Shown here: positions 17,366-26,445 of the stretch, piece by piece | Layout: each line of letters begins with the position of its first letter | Position numbering within the stretch: position 1 is the first letter of the stretch | NCBI GenBank assembly: GCA_944386685.1 | Contig: CALXCA010000006.1 | Location: 1-64,000 of the forward strand | DNA length: 64,000 nucleotides | Reading direction: 5' to 3' | Source: an uncultured Clostridia bacterium | GTDB taxonomy: Bacteria > Bacillota > Clostridia > TANB77 > CAG-508 | The notes under the pieces: generated by a model | The model's database searches: none | What the model was told of the DNA's origin: nothing | What the model saw: the letters and a program-made list of their open reading frames with translations, nothing else | Made by a program: the position numbers and the translations under genes

Positions 17366-18364
17366 TTTTTCTGCTAATCTTATTGCGTCTTCTTTAGTTT
17401 TTGTTACACAAATAAATCTGTTTGTATGGCAAAATGTTGCTGTTTCAATTCCACTTATTTTTTGAAGTTCTTCATTTGTTAAACCTGCCCAACTTTCTGG
17501 AAATAATTTTCTTGATTCAAAGCTTCCTAATTCTTTTGGAACAGAATATATATCATATCCCCCTCTATTTGATGGAAATATGACAAACAATATATTTTTT
17601 GCTTTGTCATTATCTGTTTCTAATAAAAATTCTTTCCATGGCATAAATCTATCTAAAATTAATATTTGATTTTCTGATCTTTCAATTGCTTCTAAAACTT
17701 TGGACTTTGCTTTAATTTTAGATACTGCACTTATTATAAATCTATCAAATATTGTAGATGCAAATTCTACAGCTTTTATAAAACATTCATCTTGGTTAGA
17801 TGTTTCATCATCCCAGTTTGAATTATACATTGTAATTAAATTTGGTAATGTTATAATATCAAAATCAAATTGAGATAATTTAGCTAATTGTCCATTATCA
17901 ACTGCATCTATATTTTGAACTAGTTTATTATCAATCATTTTCCATATATCATCAATATTTTCTATATTTAAATTCTTTAAAAATTGTTTTCCAAATTGCT
18001 TCCAAACTAATCCAAAAGAAGAATATTTTATTCCATTTTCTCTTTCTCCATTTCCTCCAGGTTGATGATGGTCAAATTTTCCATGTCCTACATCATATAC
18101 AATTCCTTTTATATCTCCACTAATATTTGATGTTCTACATAATTTTAAATATTGTTTAGATTTTTCTAATACTATATCTCCAACTTGTATTAATGGTTCT
18201 TCTAAACTATAACTGCTTGCAAGTTTTAGTAAAAACACTGTACTAAACACTTCATCTGAATGAAATGTTCCATTATGTGTTATTAAATCCGCTTCTTCTA
18301 CATTTTCTGTTATTACTATTTTTTTCTTTGGTAAATCTATTAATTTTTGTTCAATTTCTGTCAT
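17345..18364 (-). CDS. MYG1-family DHH-like protein
   Basis: Member of the MYG1/UPF0160 family, related to DHH phosphoesterases; the human MYG1 protein is a 3'-5' RNA exonuclease, and the bacterial role is not established. The metal-binding motifs are visible: THNGTFHSDE at about 29-38 and FDHHQPGG near 97, with further acidic residues downstream (NIDAVDNGQL). The length is 339 residues. The C-terminus ends IGDRP, coded by an invading GGGGACAGACCC repeat, so the native tail may have been replaced by the repeat. AAAGGAG is 8 nt before the ATG, directly after the stop of a TPR gene remnant. Confidence 0.88.
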   Translation of the reverse strand: MTEIEQKLIDLPKKKIVITENVEEADLITHNGTFHSDEVFSTVFLLKLASSYSLEEPLIQVGDIVLEKSKQYLKLCRTSNISGDIKGIVYDVGHGKFDHHQPGGNGERENGIKYSSFGLVWKQFGKQFLKNLNIENIDDIWKMIDNKLVQNIDAVDNGQLAKLSQFDFDIITLPNLITMYNSNWDDETSNQDECFIKAVEFASTIFDRFIISAVSKIKAKSKVLEAIERSENQILILDRFMPWKEFLLETDNDKAKNILFVIFPSNRGGYDIYSVPKELGSFESRKLFPESWAGLTNEELQKISGIETATFCHTNRFICVTKTKEDAIRLAEKTIGDRP

Positions 18365-18377
18365 TAAAAATTCTCCT

Positions 18378-18545
18378 TTAGATATTCTTTTTTATTTCAT
18401 TTATTAATTCCATAGTTTTTATAGTTTCATCATTTTGTTCTCCAAAAATTTTTAATCTAATATCATAAACTCTTTTAGCAATTTGTAGAGCTTCTTGTTT
18501 TTTTCCTAATTCTTTTAAAGTTTTAGAAATATTAAATATGTAACA
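18378..18545 (-). pseudogene. Remnant of a tetratricopeptide-repeat protein gene
   Basis: The minus strand reads NISKTLKELGKKQEALQIAK and then RVYDIRLKIFGEQNDETIKT and ends in a stop at 18378-18380. This is the form of a kinesin-light-chain-like TPR. No start codon lies in frame; a TAA occurs just before the fragment. Only the C-terminal repeat survives, immediately before the MYG1 ribosome binding site. The upstream part was probably lost when the structured region at 18583-19070 arrived (inference). Confidence 0.7.
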
Positions 18546-18582
18546 TTATATCATATGTAGATCTAATTTAAAAGAATTAAGC

Positions 18583-18623
18583 AAAAAAACAGCCATATAA
18601 TTACAAAAATAATTATATGACTG
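18583..18623 (-). terminator. Rho-independent terminator
   Basis: Minus strand CAGTCATATAATTA, 6-nt loop, TAATTATATGGCTG, then seven Ts. 14-bp stem with one G-T mismatch. It ends the candidate RNA, or a transcript reading through from the LCP gene. Confidence 0.8.
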
Positions 18624-18870
18624 CCCCATCCTTTTCATTTTAATCCATTTTTATAATATCACCAAATTCTAAAATAAAATGTAACTTATTTTATAAATTG
18701 TAAAAATAAATTAATATATATTATAACATGTAAAAATAAATAGCCTACCATTTAACCAGATATTGCTTCGTGAATTTCTTTTTATAATTTATTCACATTC
18801 CCAAAATTATGAAAAGGATGGTACAGGCTGTTTGATTCTTCCCATTTACCTTGCTAAATAGCTTTGCAAG
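18583..18870 (-). ncRNA. Candidate structured RNA ending in a terminator
   Basis: On the minus strand there is a small hairpin CTTGC/GCAAG near 18850-18870, then CCATCCTTTTCAT-type complementarity between 18809-18821 and 18626-18638 (13 bp, perfect) enclosing about 170 nt with an inner GTGAAT/ATTCAC hairpin. It finishes with a strong terminator (18590-18623, U-run 18583-18589). No convincing open frame is present. It does not match the 6S, SRP, tmRNA or T-box features I know. The 5' end is a guess. The rest of the 18546-19070 gap is the repeats listed separately. Confidence 0.5.
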
Positions 18871-18966
18871 CACCTATTTGTAAAATTTAAAATGTTGTTT
18901 GATATTATTCTTTCATATTGCTCTTATAAAATGTTTTAAATTTTACACTTTATTAGTTTATAAAAA

Positions 18967-19005
18967 TATGTTATGAACATATAAAATGTCTAAAAAAGTC
19001 CGCTA
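18967..19005 (-). repeat. Partial copy of the dispersed hairpin repeat
   Basis: Positions 18967-19005 match the reverse complement of about 1290-1330 in copy A (shared AACATATAAAATG, CTAAAAAAGTCCGCTA). It breaks off directly into GGACCGACCCC repeat units. Confidence 0.7.
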
Positions 19006-19006
19006 A

Positions 19007-19070
19007 GGACCGACCCCAGCAAACACCCACAGCACAAAAAAGGACCGACCCTAATGAATCGACCCTAATG
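19007..19070. repeat. GGACCGACCC repeat units after the LCP gene
   Basis: GGACCGACCCC at 19007-19017, GGACCGACCCTAATGAATC from 19042, and a shorter GACCCTAATG ending at 19070. Related to the GGGGACAGACCCTAA cluster at 17207-17365. They sit at the 3' end of the LCP gene. Confidence 0.7.
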
Positions 19071-19074
19071 ATAA

Positions 19075-20130
19075 TTATTTTTTTCCTGTTTTGTTTATAA
19101 TTTCTTGACTAATTTGTTTTACAGTATCATCAACAGCATAGTCTGTTTGACCAAATACTTCTTGATGTAATTGTACTACATTACTTTCTAGTGTTACTGG
19201 AACTCCATACCATTTATCTAATGTTACTCCTTCTGTTTTATATGGCCATCCTTCACTATCTACAATTTCATAAGAAGCGATACTTGGTAATAATGATAAT
19301 ATTTCTGTTCCTGAAATATTTGTACTTATTCTAGGTAAAATAGTATCAACTAAATTATTTAATTGACCAATACTTAGAGTTTTTGCTTTTGCAAGCATTG
19401 CTTCTATTACTGTTCTCATTCTTTCTGTTCTCTTATAATCTCCACCTGCTGTATATCTAACTCTAGAATATGCTACTGCTTGAACTCCATTTAAAACTTG
19501 TGGTCCTGTTCCACTAACAAATCCAGAATCTACTCCAGAATTAGCTCTTGTATCTTTTACATAATCATTTAGTTGATACAATTCCTCTTCATTTTCAATA
19601 TCTATTGTAATTCCACCCATTGCATCTACTGCAGCAATAACTGCATCAAAATTAACAGTTACAAATTCAGATATATTTAAATCTAAATTTGTGTTTAAAG
19701 ATTTTAATGTATTTTGAGCACCACCATATGCATATGCATGTGTTATTTTATCTAATATATTATCACCTTTTTCTTCTATTTGCATATATGTATCCCTATA
19801 AATAGAAATTAGTTTTATTTCCTTTGTTTTATTATTCAAACTAGCAATAATTATACAATCACTTCTATTACCTAATCCATAATCATCTGCTCTACTGTCT
19901 ATTCCTAATAAAGCTATATTTCTAAATCCAGATAATTCATCTTTTGTTTTATCATCTATTCCAATTGCTGTTTCATCAATTTTTTCCACATTAATTTTTC
20001 CTAATTTATTACTTATATATCCTACTGCTATTCCTGCTAATATTACTATTAGTACAATTAAAATTAATAATATCCTTAAAAATATTTTTAAAACTTTATT
20101 TTTTTTCTTTGTTTCAGTATGTTTTCCCAT
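19075..20130 (-). CDS. LytR-CpsA-Psr (LCP) family protein
   Basis: LCP enzymes transfer undecaprenyl-linked polymers (capsule, teichoic acid) to peptidoglycan on the outer membrane face. A cytoplasmic Lys-rich N-terminus is followed by a membrane helix (FLRILLILIVLIVILAGIAVGYI) and the LCP domain: LLGIDSRADDYGLGNRSDCI, ISIYRDTYMQI, KITHAYAYGG, VDAMGGI, and YSRVRYTAGGDYKRTERMR with the conserved arginines. I chose the ATG at 20130 (351 residues) because AAAGGAG lies 5 nt before it; an upstream TTG at 20145 has no site. It lies after the glf operon and may attach one of the two polysaccharides. Confidence 0.95.
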   Translation of the reverse strand: MGKHTETKKKNKVLKIFLRILLILIVLIVILAGIAVGYISNKLGKINVEKIDETAIGIDDKTKDELSGFRNIALLGIDSRADDYGLGNRSDCIIIASLNNKTKEIKLISIYRDTYMQIEEKGDNILDKITHAYAYGGAQNTLKSLNTNLDLNISEFVTVNFDAVIAAVDAMGGITIDIENEEELYQLNDYVKDTRANSGVDSGFVSGTGPQVLNGVQAVAYSRVRYTAGGDYKRTERMRTVIEAMLAKAKTLSIGQLNNLVDTILPRISTNISGTEILSLLPSIASYEIVDSEGWPYKTEGVTLDKWYGVPVTLESNVVQLHQEVFGQTDYAVDDTVKQISQEIINKTGKK

Positions 20131-20229
20131 TTTCTCTCCTTTCAAAATTCACAAATTTTATAATTTAGTTTATATTTTATTATAATTTATTTACATATAT
20201 TATCTTTTAATTTGCAATTTTTTATTTAT

Positions 20230-21363
20230 TTATTTTAATTCTGCTTTTACAAATTTTAAAGCTTCAGCAATTACTTTGTCCATGTCAAAATATTTATATT
20301 GTCCTAATCTTCCTCCAAATAATACTTTAGAATCATTATCTGCAAGTTCTTTATATTTTTCATATAAAGTATTATTTTTATCATTATTTATTGGATAATA
20401 TGGTTCTTTTTCTTTGCTCCAAGCATCTGGATATTCTCTTGTAATAATTGTTTTTGTTAAAGCTTGTCCTTCTGCAATTTTTCCCAGACTTGCACCATAT
20501 TCAAAATGTTTATGCTCAATAATTCTTGTATAAGGAACTTCATATTCTGTATAATTTACAACTGCATTTCCTTGATAGTTTTCTTGTTCTAATATTTCTG
20601 TTTCAAATCTTAAGCTTCTATACTCTAATTCTCCAAATTGATAATTATAATATTTATCAATTTGTCCTGTAAATACAATCTTTTCTGCAATATTTTCTAA
20701 TTCTTTTCTATTTTCAAAGAAGTCACAATTTAATTTTACTTCTATTCCATCTAACATTTTTTCTATAATTGGTGTATAACCACCAATTGGTATACCTTGG
20801 TAAATATCATTAAAGTAATTATTATCATAAATAAATCTAACAGGAAGTCTTTTAATAATAAAACTTGGAAGTTCTGTTGCTCTTTGCCCCCATTGTTTTT
20901 CTGTATAACCTTTAACTAATTTTTCATAAATTGTTTTTCCAACTAAACTTATAGCTTGTTCTTCCAAATTTTTTGGTTCTGTTATTCCTGCTTCTTTTTT
21001 CTCTTCTTCTATTTTTGCTCTAGCTTCTTCTGGTGTAATTACTCCCCATAATTTATTAAATGTATTCATATTAAAAGGCATATTATATAATTCGTTTTTA
21101 TATCTTGCAACTGGTGAATTAGTGTAACGATTAAACTCTGCAAATTGATTAATATATTCCCATACTTCTTTATTACTTGTATGGAATATATGTGCACCAT
21201 ATTTGTGTACATTTATTCCATCAATTTTTTCAGTATAAATATTTCCTGCTATATGGTTTCTTTTGTCTATTACTAGACATTTTTTTCCTCTTTTATTTGC
21301 TTCATATGCAAATATTGTTCCAAATAGTCCAGAACCTACAATTAGATAATCGTATTTTTCCAT
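20230..21363 (-). CDS. glf: UDP-galactopyranose mutase
   Basis: Flavoenzyme converting UDP-galactopyranose to UDP-galactofuranose, so the neighbouring polymer probably contains Galf. The FAD-binding start is YLIVGSGLFGTIFA at residues 5-18, followed by GAHIFHTS near 58 (substrate-site region), YTEKQWG near 174, and the C-terminal GGRLGQYKYFDMDKVI. The 377 residues are normal for the family. It is the last gene of the 20-30 kb polysaccharide operon, 26 bp after the flippase gene. No clear terminator follows. Confidence 0.97.
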   Translation of the reverse strand: MEKYDYLIVGSGLFGTIFAYEANKRGKKCLVIDKRNHIAGNIYTEKIDGINVHKYGAHIFHTSNKEVWEYINQFAEFNRYTNSPVARYKNELYNMPFNMNTFNKLWGVITPEEARAKIEEEKKEAGITEPKNLEEQAISLVGKTIYEKLVKGYTEKQWGQRATELPSFIIKRLPVRFIYDNNYFNDIYQGIPIGGYTPIIEKMLDGIEVKLNCDFFENRKELENIAEKIVFTGQIDKYYNYQFGELEYRSLRFETEILEQENYQGNAVVNYTEYEVPYTRIIEHKHFEYGASLGKIAEGQALTKTIITREYPDAWSKEKEPYYPINNDKNNTLYEKYKELADNDSKVLFGGRLGQYKYFDMDKVIAEALKFVKAELK

Positions 21364-21389
21364 ATAATATTTCTCCTTACTTTATTTCA

Positions 21390-22838
21390 TTATATATTAT
21401 ACTTTACTCTCAATTTTTGTATAAGTTTAATTATATTTTTTTCTTTTAAATCTATCATTTGTATTATAACAAAACCTGTTGCATATATTAATACTCCAAT
21501 TATAACTTGAATTGTAACTAATAATGCATCATTTTCAATTAAATTATGTAATACTGATACTGCAAAAAACATTATGATTCCCAATACAAAGTATTTAAAA
21601 TTATCTTTTAGATATTTAAATACAGGCAATTCTTTCCTAACATCCATTATTTGATATATCATAACACTAAATTCTGCTAAAATTGTTCCTATTACTGCGC
21701 CTAATGCTTGGTATTTAGGTATTAGCAATAAATTAAATACAATATTTACAAGTGCACCAAGAGAAACTGAAATTATAAATGTTTTATCTTTCTCATTTGG
21801 AATTAAATATTGTGTTCTAATAACATTTGCTATAGCTACAAATATTGTTGTAATAGCTAAATATTGAATTATAATACCAGCATCTTTAAATTCTTCTCCA
21901 AAAAATAGTGGTGCAAAAGGTTTTGCAATAGCCATTAATCCAAATGTGAATGCAACAGAAGAAATTATTGTAAATTCCATAGATTTTTCAATATATTGTT
22001 TACTTTTTTCTTTTTCACCATTTGCCAATAAATTAGAAATTTTAGGCAACATTACAGTTCCCAAAGCTGTAATTAATGCTGTTAAAATATTTACAATTTT
22101 CTCTGAATTCTCATATAGTCCTACTTGTTCCATCGTACTCATATTACCAATCATTACTTTATCCATTATTTTATATAAACTAACAGCAATAACTGGTATA
22201 AATAAAATTAAGCATGGCTTTATATGTTTAAATATATCTTTTATAGAAATTTTTACAAATTTTACAGATTTTTTTACAAATGGCCATATCATTAATTGGC
22301 TAATTAATGTACCAATTGACATTATAAGTGTATATTTATACAAATCATCTCTTGTTTTTACAAATATAAAAACACATATTACCGTTAATATTTTTATTAT
22401 TGTATTTCTTGTAACTGTTAATTTAAATTTTTCTAATCCAAAGAAAAACCAATTTATGTCAAAAGCTGTTGATATTAAATATATAATCTGGATTATAGCA
22501 ATGTTTAAGTTTTCTTTAATAAAAAATCTCAAATAGATTATATAGCAAAAAATCATTATTGCTGATGTAATTAATTGCATACAATATATACTAATAAATG
22601 TTTTAGATAATTTATCTTTATCATCTCTGACTTTTGCAACTTGTCTATTTCCATAATTGTTTAACCCTAGCATTGCAAATAATACAAAATAATATGCAAC
22701 TGAATATGTATAAGAATAAATTCCAACACCTTCTGTTCCAAGTATTCTTGCAATATATGGAGCTGTAATTAATGGTAATATCATTACTAATATTTGATAC
22801 ATTATATTATATATAAAATTCTTTTTTACATTGCTCAT
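21390..22838 (-). CDS. Polysaccharide flippase, Wzx type
   Basis: MOP-superfamily flippase that moves undecaprenyl-linked repeat units across the membrane. About 482 residues with 12-14 helices; the N-terminal region LPLITAPYIARILGTEGVGI is diagnostic of the RfbX/Wzx family, and NDKDKTFIISVSLGALVNIV-like segments follow. The ATG at 22838 is chosen over an upstream TTG, which has AAAGG almost in contact. It belongs to the operon with ugd, glf and the polymerase fusion, so it should export that polymer. A second flippase at 37441-38985 serves the other locus. Confidence 0.93.
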   Translation of the reverse strand: MSNVKKNFIYNIMYQILVMILPLITAPYIARILGTEGVGIYSYTYSVAYYFVLFAMLGLNNYGNRQVAKVRDDKDKLSKTFISIYCMQLITSAIMIFCYIIYLRFFIKENLNIAIIQIIYLISTAFDINWFFFGLEKFKLTVTRNTIIKILTVICVFIFVKTRDDLYKYTLIMSIGTLISQLMIWPFVKKSVKFVKISIKDIFKHIKPCLILFIPVIAVSLYKIMDKVMIGNMSTMEQVGLYENSEKIVNILTALITALGTVMLPKISNLLANGEKEKSKQYIEKSMEFTIISSVAFTFGLMAIAKPFAPLFFGEEFKDAGIIIQYLAITTIFVAIANVIRTQYLIPNEKDKTFIISVSLGALVNIVFNLLLIPKYQALGAVIGTILAEFSVMIYQIMDVRKELPVFKYLKDNFKYFVLGIIMFFAVSVLHNLIENDALLVTIQVIIGVLIYATGFVIIQMIDLKEKNIIKLIQKLRVKYNI

Positions 22839-22874
22839 TTTAAAAATCAAGCCTTTCTATATTTGCTTCTTAAA

Positions 22875-23816
22875 TCACATGTCTTTATTAAAATATTTTT
22901 TTATTAAGTTTCTTTTATTTATATTATTCTTCCAAAGTTTGCCAAGTTCAAAATCATATTTATTAGGAGTAATTATTTCAAAACCATTGTCACTAGTAAA
23001 TGTCATTTCTCCAAAATAAATTTTATTATCAATATAATATAAATCTACTCTTACATGGTCAAATTCTTTGCATAACTTTGTTGCAACTTCTTTCATCAAT
23101 TGAAAGTCTTTTGGTTTTTTTATTTCTTTTTTGCTATTTTTAAATGTTATCTCAAAAGGTTGTAAATTCCAATCTAAATCATAAACATTTCTTTTATGAT
23201 TATCAAATCTATCTACATCAACCCAAACAAAATAAGGCTTTCCATTAAAACATAAAAATTTATAATCATTTATTGAACTTCCCATATATTTTTCTATTAT
23301 TATTTTCGGTTTTATATTTTTATATTGCATTTCATGTCCTTGGCAAGAGTAATTCCTTTTCAAGAAAAAATCATATTTATTTTTTAATTCTTTATAATTT
23401 ATTTTAGTCTTATCTTCACATAGTGTTGTACTGCCAGAATCATGATTACATTTTATTACAAATTTATCTGGTAATTTGTTAAAATCAATATCTTCAAATT
23501 TATCATATACTCCTAATAATGGTATTAAATATTCTTCCCCAATTTCTTTTTTTATAAAGTCTCTAACTTTATATTTATCAGTTAAATCTGTTTTTTTAGT
23601 AGTTACATCATATATTTTTGAAACATTAACTTTTTCAGTCCAACTTTGTGGATTATCCCAATTTAATTTTCTATGAAATATTTTTTCATATTCTTTGTTT
23701 ATTTCTTGCTCAATTTTTTTATAACTTTTCTTTCCTTTTATATTTAGTTTTAATAAATTATAATCACAAAGTAATTTATTCGGAATTAGTTTTTTTATTG
23801 TGCTTTTTATACTCAT
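22875..23816 (-). CDS. TupA-like ATP-grasp protein
   Basis: Member of the TupA-like ATP-grasp family, first described for teichuronopeptide synthesis, which may couple amino acids or similar groups to sugars. The 313 residues show WTEKVNVSKIYDV (about 59-71), YLIPLLGVYDKFEDIDFNKL, the nucleotide-binding strand FVIKCNHDSGST, then IIIEKYMG and late metal-binding residues KIYFGEMTF. The family often sits in capsule loci. It lies between ugd and the flippase. The ribosome binding site is weak (AAAGATTAAAG). Confidence 0.88.
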   Translation of the reverse strand: MSIKSTIKKLIPNKLLCDYNLLKLNIKGKKSYKKIEQEINKEYEKIFHRKLNWDNPQSWTEKVNVSKIYDVTTKKTDLTDKYKVRDFIKKEIGEEYLIPLLGVYDKFEDIDFNKLPDKFVIKCNHDSGSTTLCEDKTKINYKELKNKYDFFLKRNYSCQGHEMQYKNIKPKIIIEKYMGSSINDYKFLCFNGKPYFVWVDVDRFDNHKRNVYDLDWNLQPFEITFKNSKKEIKKPKDFQLMKEVATKLCKEFDHVRVDLYYIDNKIYFGEMTFTSDNGFEIITPNKYDFELGKLWKNNINKRNLIKKYFNKDM

Positions 23817-23891
23817 CTTTAATCTTTATTCAGATATAAAAATCTTACTTACCTTTCATATTATTAAATTTAATTGTGTTTTTTTAATATA

Positions 23892-25187
23892 TTATTTATT
23901 TCTTCCTATTGAATAATATTCTATATCTTTCATATCACTTAAATTGTATAAATTTCTACCATCATAAACAAGAGGTCTTTTCATTAATTTAGCATATTCT
24001 TCTGGCTTTACATTTTTTATTTGGTTCCATTCTGTAAATATAAAACATATATCTGCTTGTTTTAATGCTTCTTGTGGTGTTTTTACATATTCTATTTCTG
24101 TTGGATATATTTTTTTATAATTATCTTCTCCAATTGGATCATATGCTTTAATTTTAGCGCCTTCTTCTAATAATATTGCAATATTATCTAATGATGGAGC
24201 TTCTCTTAAATCATCTGTTCCTGGTTTAAAAGTTAAACCTAATACAGCTACATTTATGTCTTTAAAAGTTTTAAATTTATTTCTTGCTTTTTTTAATAAT
24301 ATAAGTTTTTGATTTTTATTAACTTCTATAGCTGCTTTTACTGTTTTTAATTCATATCCACCCTGTTGTGCCAAAAAATGTAGTGCTTTTGTATCTTTTG
24401 GAAAACAACTTCCTCCATAACCACATCCTGCTTTTAAGAATTTGTCTCCTATTCTATTATCATAACTCATTCCCTTTGCAACATCTTCAACATTTGCTCC
24501 AACAACTTCACACAAATTTGCAATATCATTCATATAGCTTATTTTTAATGCTAAAAAATCATTTGAAGCATATTTTATCATTTCTGCACTTCTTCTATTA
24601 GTAGAAACTATTGGTAAGTTAAAATTTTTATATAATTCTAACATTTTTTCTTCAGCACATTTGCTTTCTGTTCCAATTACAATTCTAGATGCATGTAAAG
24701 TATCTCTTACAGCTGTTCCTTGTGCTAAAAATTCAGGATTACTTGCAACTTCTATATTAACATTATGTTTTAAATTTTCTTTTATATATTGTTCAACTTC
24801 GTCATTTGTTCCTATTGGAACTGTTGATTTTACAACTACTATACAATCTTTTTCTATTGATTCTGCAATTTGTTTTGCTACATTAAATACATAGTCTAAA
24901 TTTGCAGAACCATCTTTTCTCTCAGGTGTTCCTACACCAATAAATATAAAATCTGCATCTTTATATGCTTTTTTATAATCTGTTGTATAATCTAATCTAC
25001 CTTCTTTATAATTTTTTTGCATTAATTCTTCTAAATCTTGTTCATATATTGGAGATATTCCATTCTTCATTTTATTAATTTTATTTTCATCAATGTCAAC
25101 ACAAATTACATTTTGTCCTTTTTCTGCAAAACATACACCTGCAACTAATCCTACATATCCTGTTCCTGCTACTGCTACTTTATACAT
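23892..25187 (-). CDS. ugd: UDP-glucose 6-dehydrogenase
   Basis: NAD-dependent four-electron oxidation of UDP-glucose to UDP-glucuronate, supplying an acidic sugar for the polymer. The Rossmann start VAVAGTGYVGLVAGVCFAEKG is at residues 4-24, the active-site cysteine is in GCGYGGSCFPKDTKAL near residue 260, and GLTFKPGTDDLREAPS opens the C-terminal UDP-binding domain. The 431 residues are typical. GDP-mannose dehydrogenase is a less likely relative. It lies 75 bp from the TupA-like gene and 49 bp from the GT4 gene. Confidence 0.95.
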   Translation of the reverse strand: MYKVAVAGTGYVGLVAGVCFAEKGQNVICVDIDENKINKMKNGISPIYEQDLEELMQKNYKEGRLDYTTDYKKAYKDADFIFIGVGTPERKDGSANLDYVFNVAKQIAESIEKDCIVVVKSTVPIGTNDEVEQYIKENLKHNVNIEVASNPEFLAQGTAVRDTLHASRIVIGTESKCAEEKMLELYKNFNLPIVSTNRRSAEMIKYASNDFLALKISYMNDIANLCEVVGANVEDVAKGMSYDNRIGDKFLKAGCGYGGSCFPKDTKALHFLAQQGGYELKTVKAAIEVNKNQKLILLKKARNKFKTFKDINVAVLGLTFKPGTDDLREAPSLDNIAILLEEGAKIKAYDPIGEDNYKKIYPTEIEYVKTPQEALKQADICFIFTEWNQIKNVKPEEYAKLMKRPLVYDGRNLYNLSDMKDIEYYSIGRNK

Positions 25188-25236
25188 TTTAAAAATTCCC
25201 TTTCTTTTATTATGTTAATTTAATATATTTAATTTC

Positions 25237-26397
25237 TTATTGTGCAAATATTTTATCATAAACAATTCTTATATTACTCATATTTTTTTCTGAAGAATAA
25301 TTTTCTTTTGAAAATTCTCTACCTTTTTTTGCCATATCTTTTACTATATCTTTATTATTTATTGCAAATTTAATTTTTTCTTTTAAATCTTCAGAATCTC
25401 CAGATTTATACAATAAGCCTGTATTCATATTATTAATTAATTCTGCTGTACCTGCTGTATCACTACCTATTACCAAACATCCACTTAACATTGCTTCTAT
25501 AGTTATTCTACCAAATGCTTCAGATTTAGAACATGTAAATGATATATCTGCTTCATCAAAAAATTGTTTTACATTTTTACTAAAACCTATATATTTTACA
25601 TTTTCTTTTAATTCTAGTTTTTCTATTAATTCATTTAACTCTTTTTCATTTTGTGGAGTAGAATACCCTAGTAATGTTAAATGAAAATTATTTATATTTT
25701 CCTTTTTTAATAAATTAAGTGCATATAATAATTCTTTTTGACCTTTTCCCTCTTGTATAGTTCCAGCTAAAACTAATTTTATATTATCATCTTTAAATAT
25801 TTCTTTATCTTTATTATAAAATTTTAATACATCTATTCCATTATATATCATATAAATATTATCATTTTTAATTAATTTGCTATACTTTTCATATACACTT
25901 TTTGATATTGTTATTATAGCAGTAGATTTTTCGATAAGTTTTAATGCTTTTTCTTTATGATAAAATTCAGCATTTTGGTCTTCTTCTAAAAATTCTCTTA
26001 TATGCCAAATTATTTTTATATTATTTTTTAAGGCTGCTTTTGCACCTACATATGAATAAATTGAATTTATATGTATTAAATCTACTTTTTCTTCTTTCAA
26101 AATTTTTTCTATTTTTTTAATAGCCAATATATTTAAAAAGCTTTTTATATAAAATTTTATTCCTGTAACAATTTTTTCTTTAATATTATTGCTTCTTTTT
26201 ACAACCCATGAATATGAATTAACACAATAATATTTTAAATTATTTTCTTTTATATTTTTTACTATGTCTCCTTCTCCTGGTATTATAATTATTGGGTCAT
26301 ATTTTTTTGTATCTTTTAAGGATTTAGCAAGTGCTATCATAGATAAAGTTGCTCCAGATAATTTATTATCTGTTCCTATAAATGCAATTTTTTTCAT
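25237..26397 (-). CDS. Glycosyltransferase family 4
   Basis: Retaining GT-B glycosyltransferase, cytoplasmic, adding a sugar to the lipid-linked repeat unit. The 386 residues show the N-terminal GTDNKLSGATLSMIALAKSL, the linker VLAGTIQEGKGQKELLYAL, and the C-terminal EX7E site SEAFGRITIEAM near 295 with GTAELI. Donor and acceptor cannot be read. It carries AAGGAAGGA before the ATG and follows the polymerase fusion in the operon. Confidence 0.92.
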   Translation of the reverse strand: MKKIAFIGTDNKLSGATLSMIALAKSLKDTKKYDPIIIIPGEGDIVKNIKENNLKYYCVNSYSWVVKRSNNIKEKIVTGIKFYIKSFLNILAIKKIEKILKEEKVDLIHINSIYSYVGAKAALKNNIKIIWHIREFLEEDQNAEFYHKEKALKLIEKSTAIITISKSVYEKYSKLIKNDNIYMIYNGIDVLKFYNKDKEIFKDDNIKLVLAGTIQEGKGQKELLYALNLLKKENINNFHLTLLGYSTPQNEKELNELIEKLELKENVKYIGFSKNVKQFFDEADISFTCSKSEAFGRITIEAMLSGCLVIGSDTAGTAELINNMNTGLLYKSGDSEDLKEKIKFAINNKDIVKDMAKKGREFSKENYSSEKNMSNIRIVYDKIFAQ

Positions 26398-26445
26398 TTT
26401 TTAATATCATCCTTCCTAGTCAATGAGTAAAAACACTTTTTAACC

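Noticed and set aside
18583-18870. 6S RNA or SRP RNA
   Set aside because: Has a closing stem but lacks the conserved GGAAG-type SRP loop and a central bubble typical of 6S.
21946-22536. Plus-strand open frame opposite the flippase
   Set aside because: Antisense of membrane helices; no ribosome site, and the minus frame is a clear flippase.
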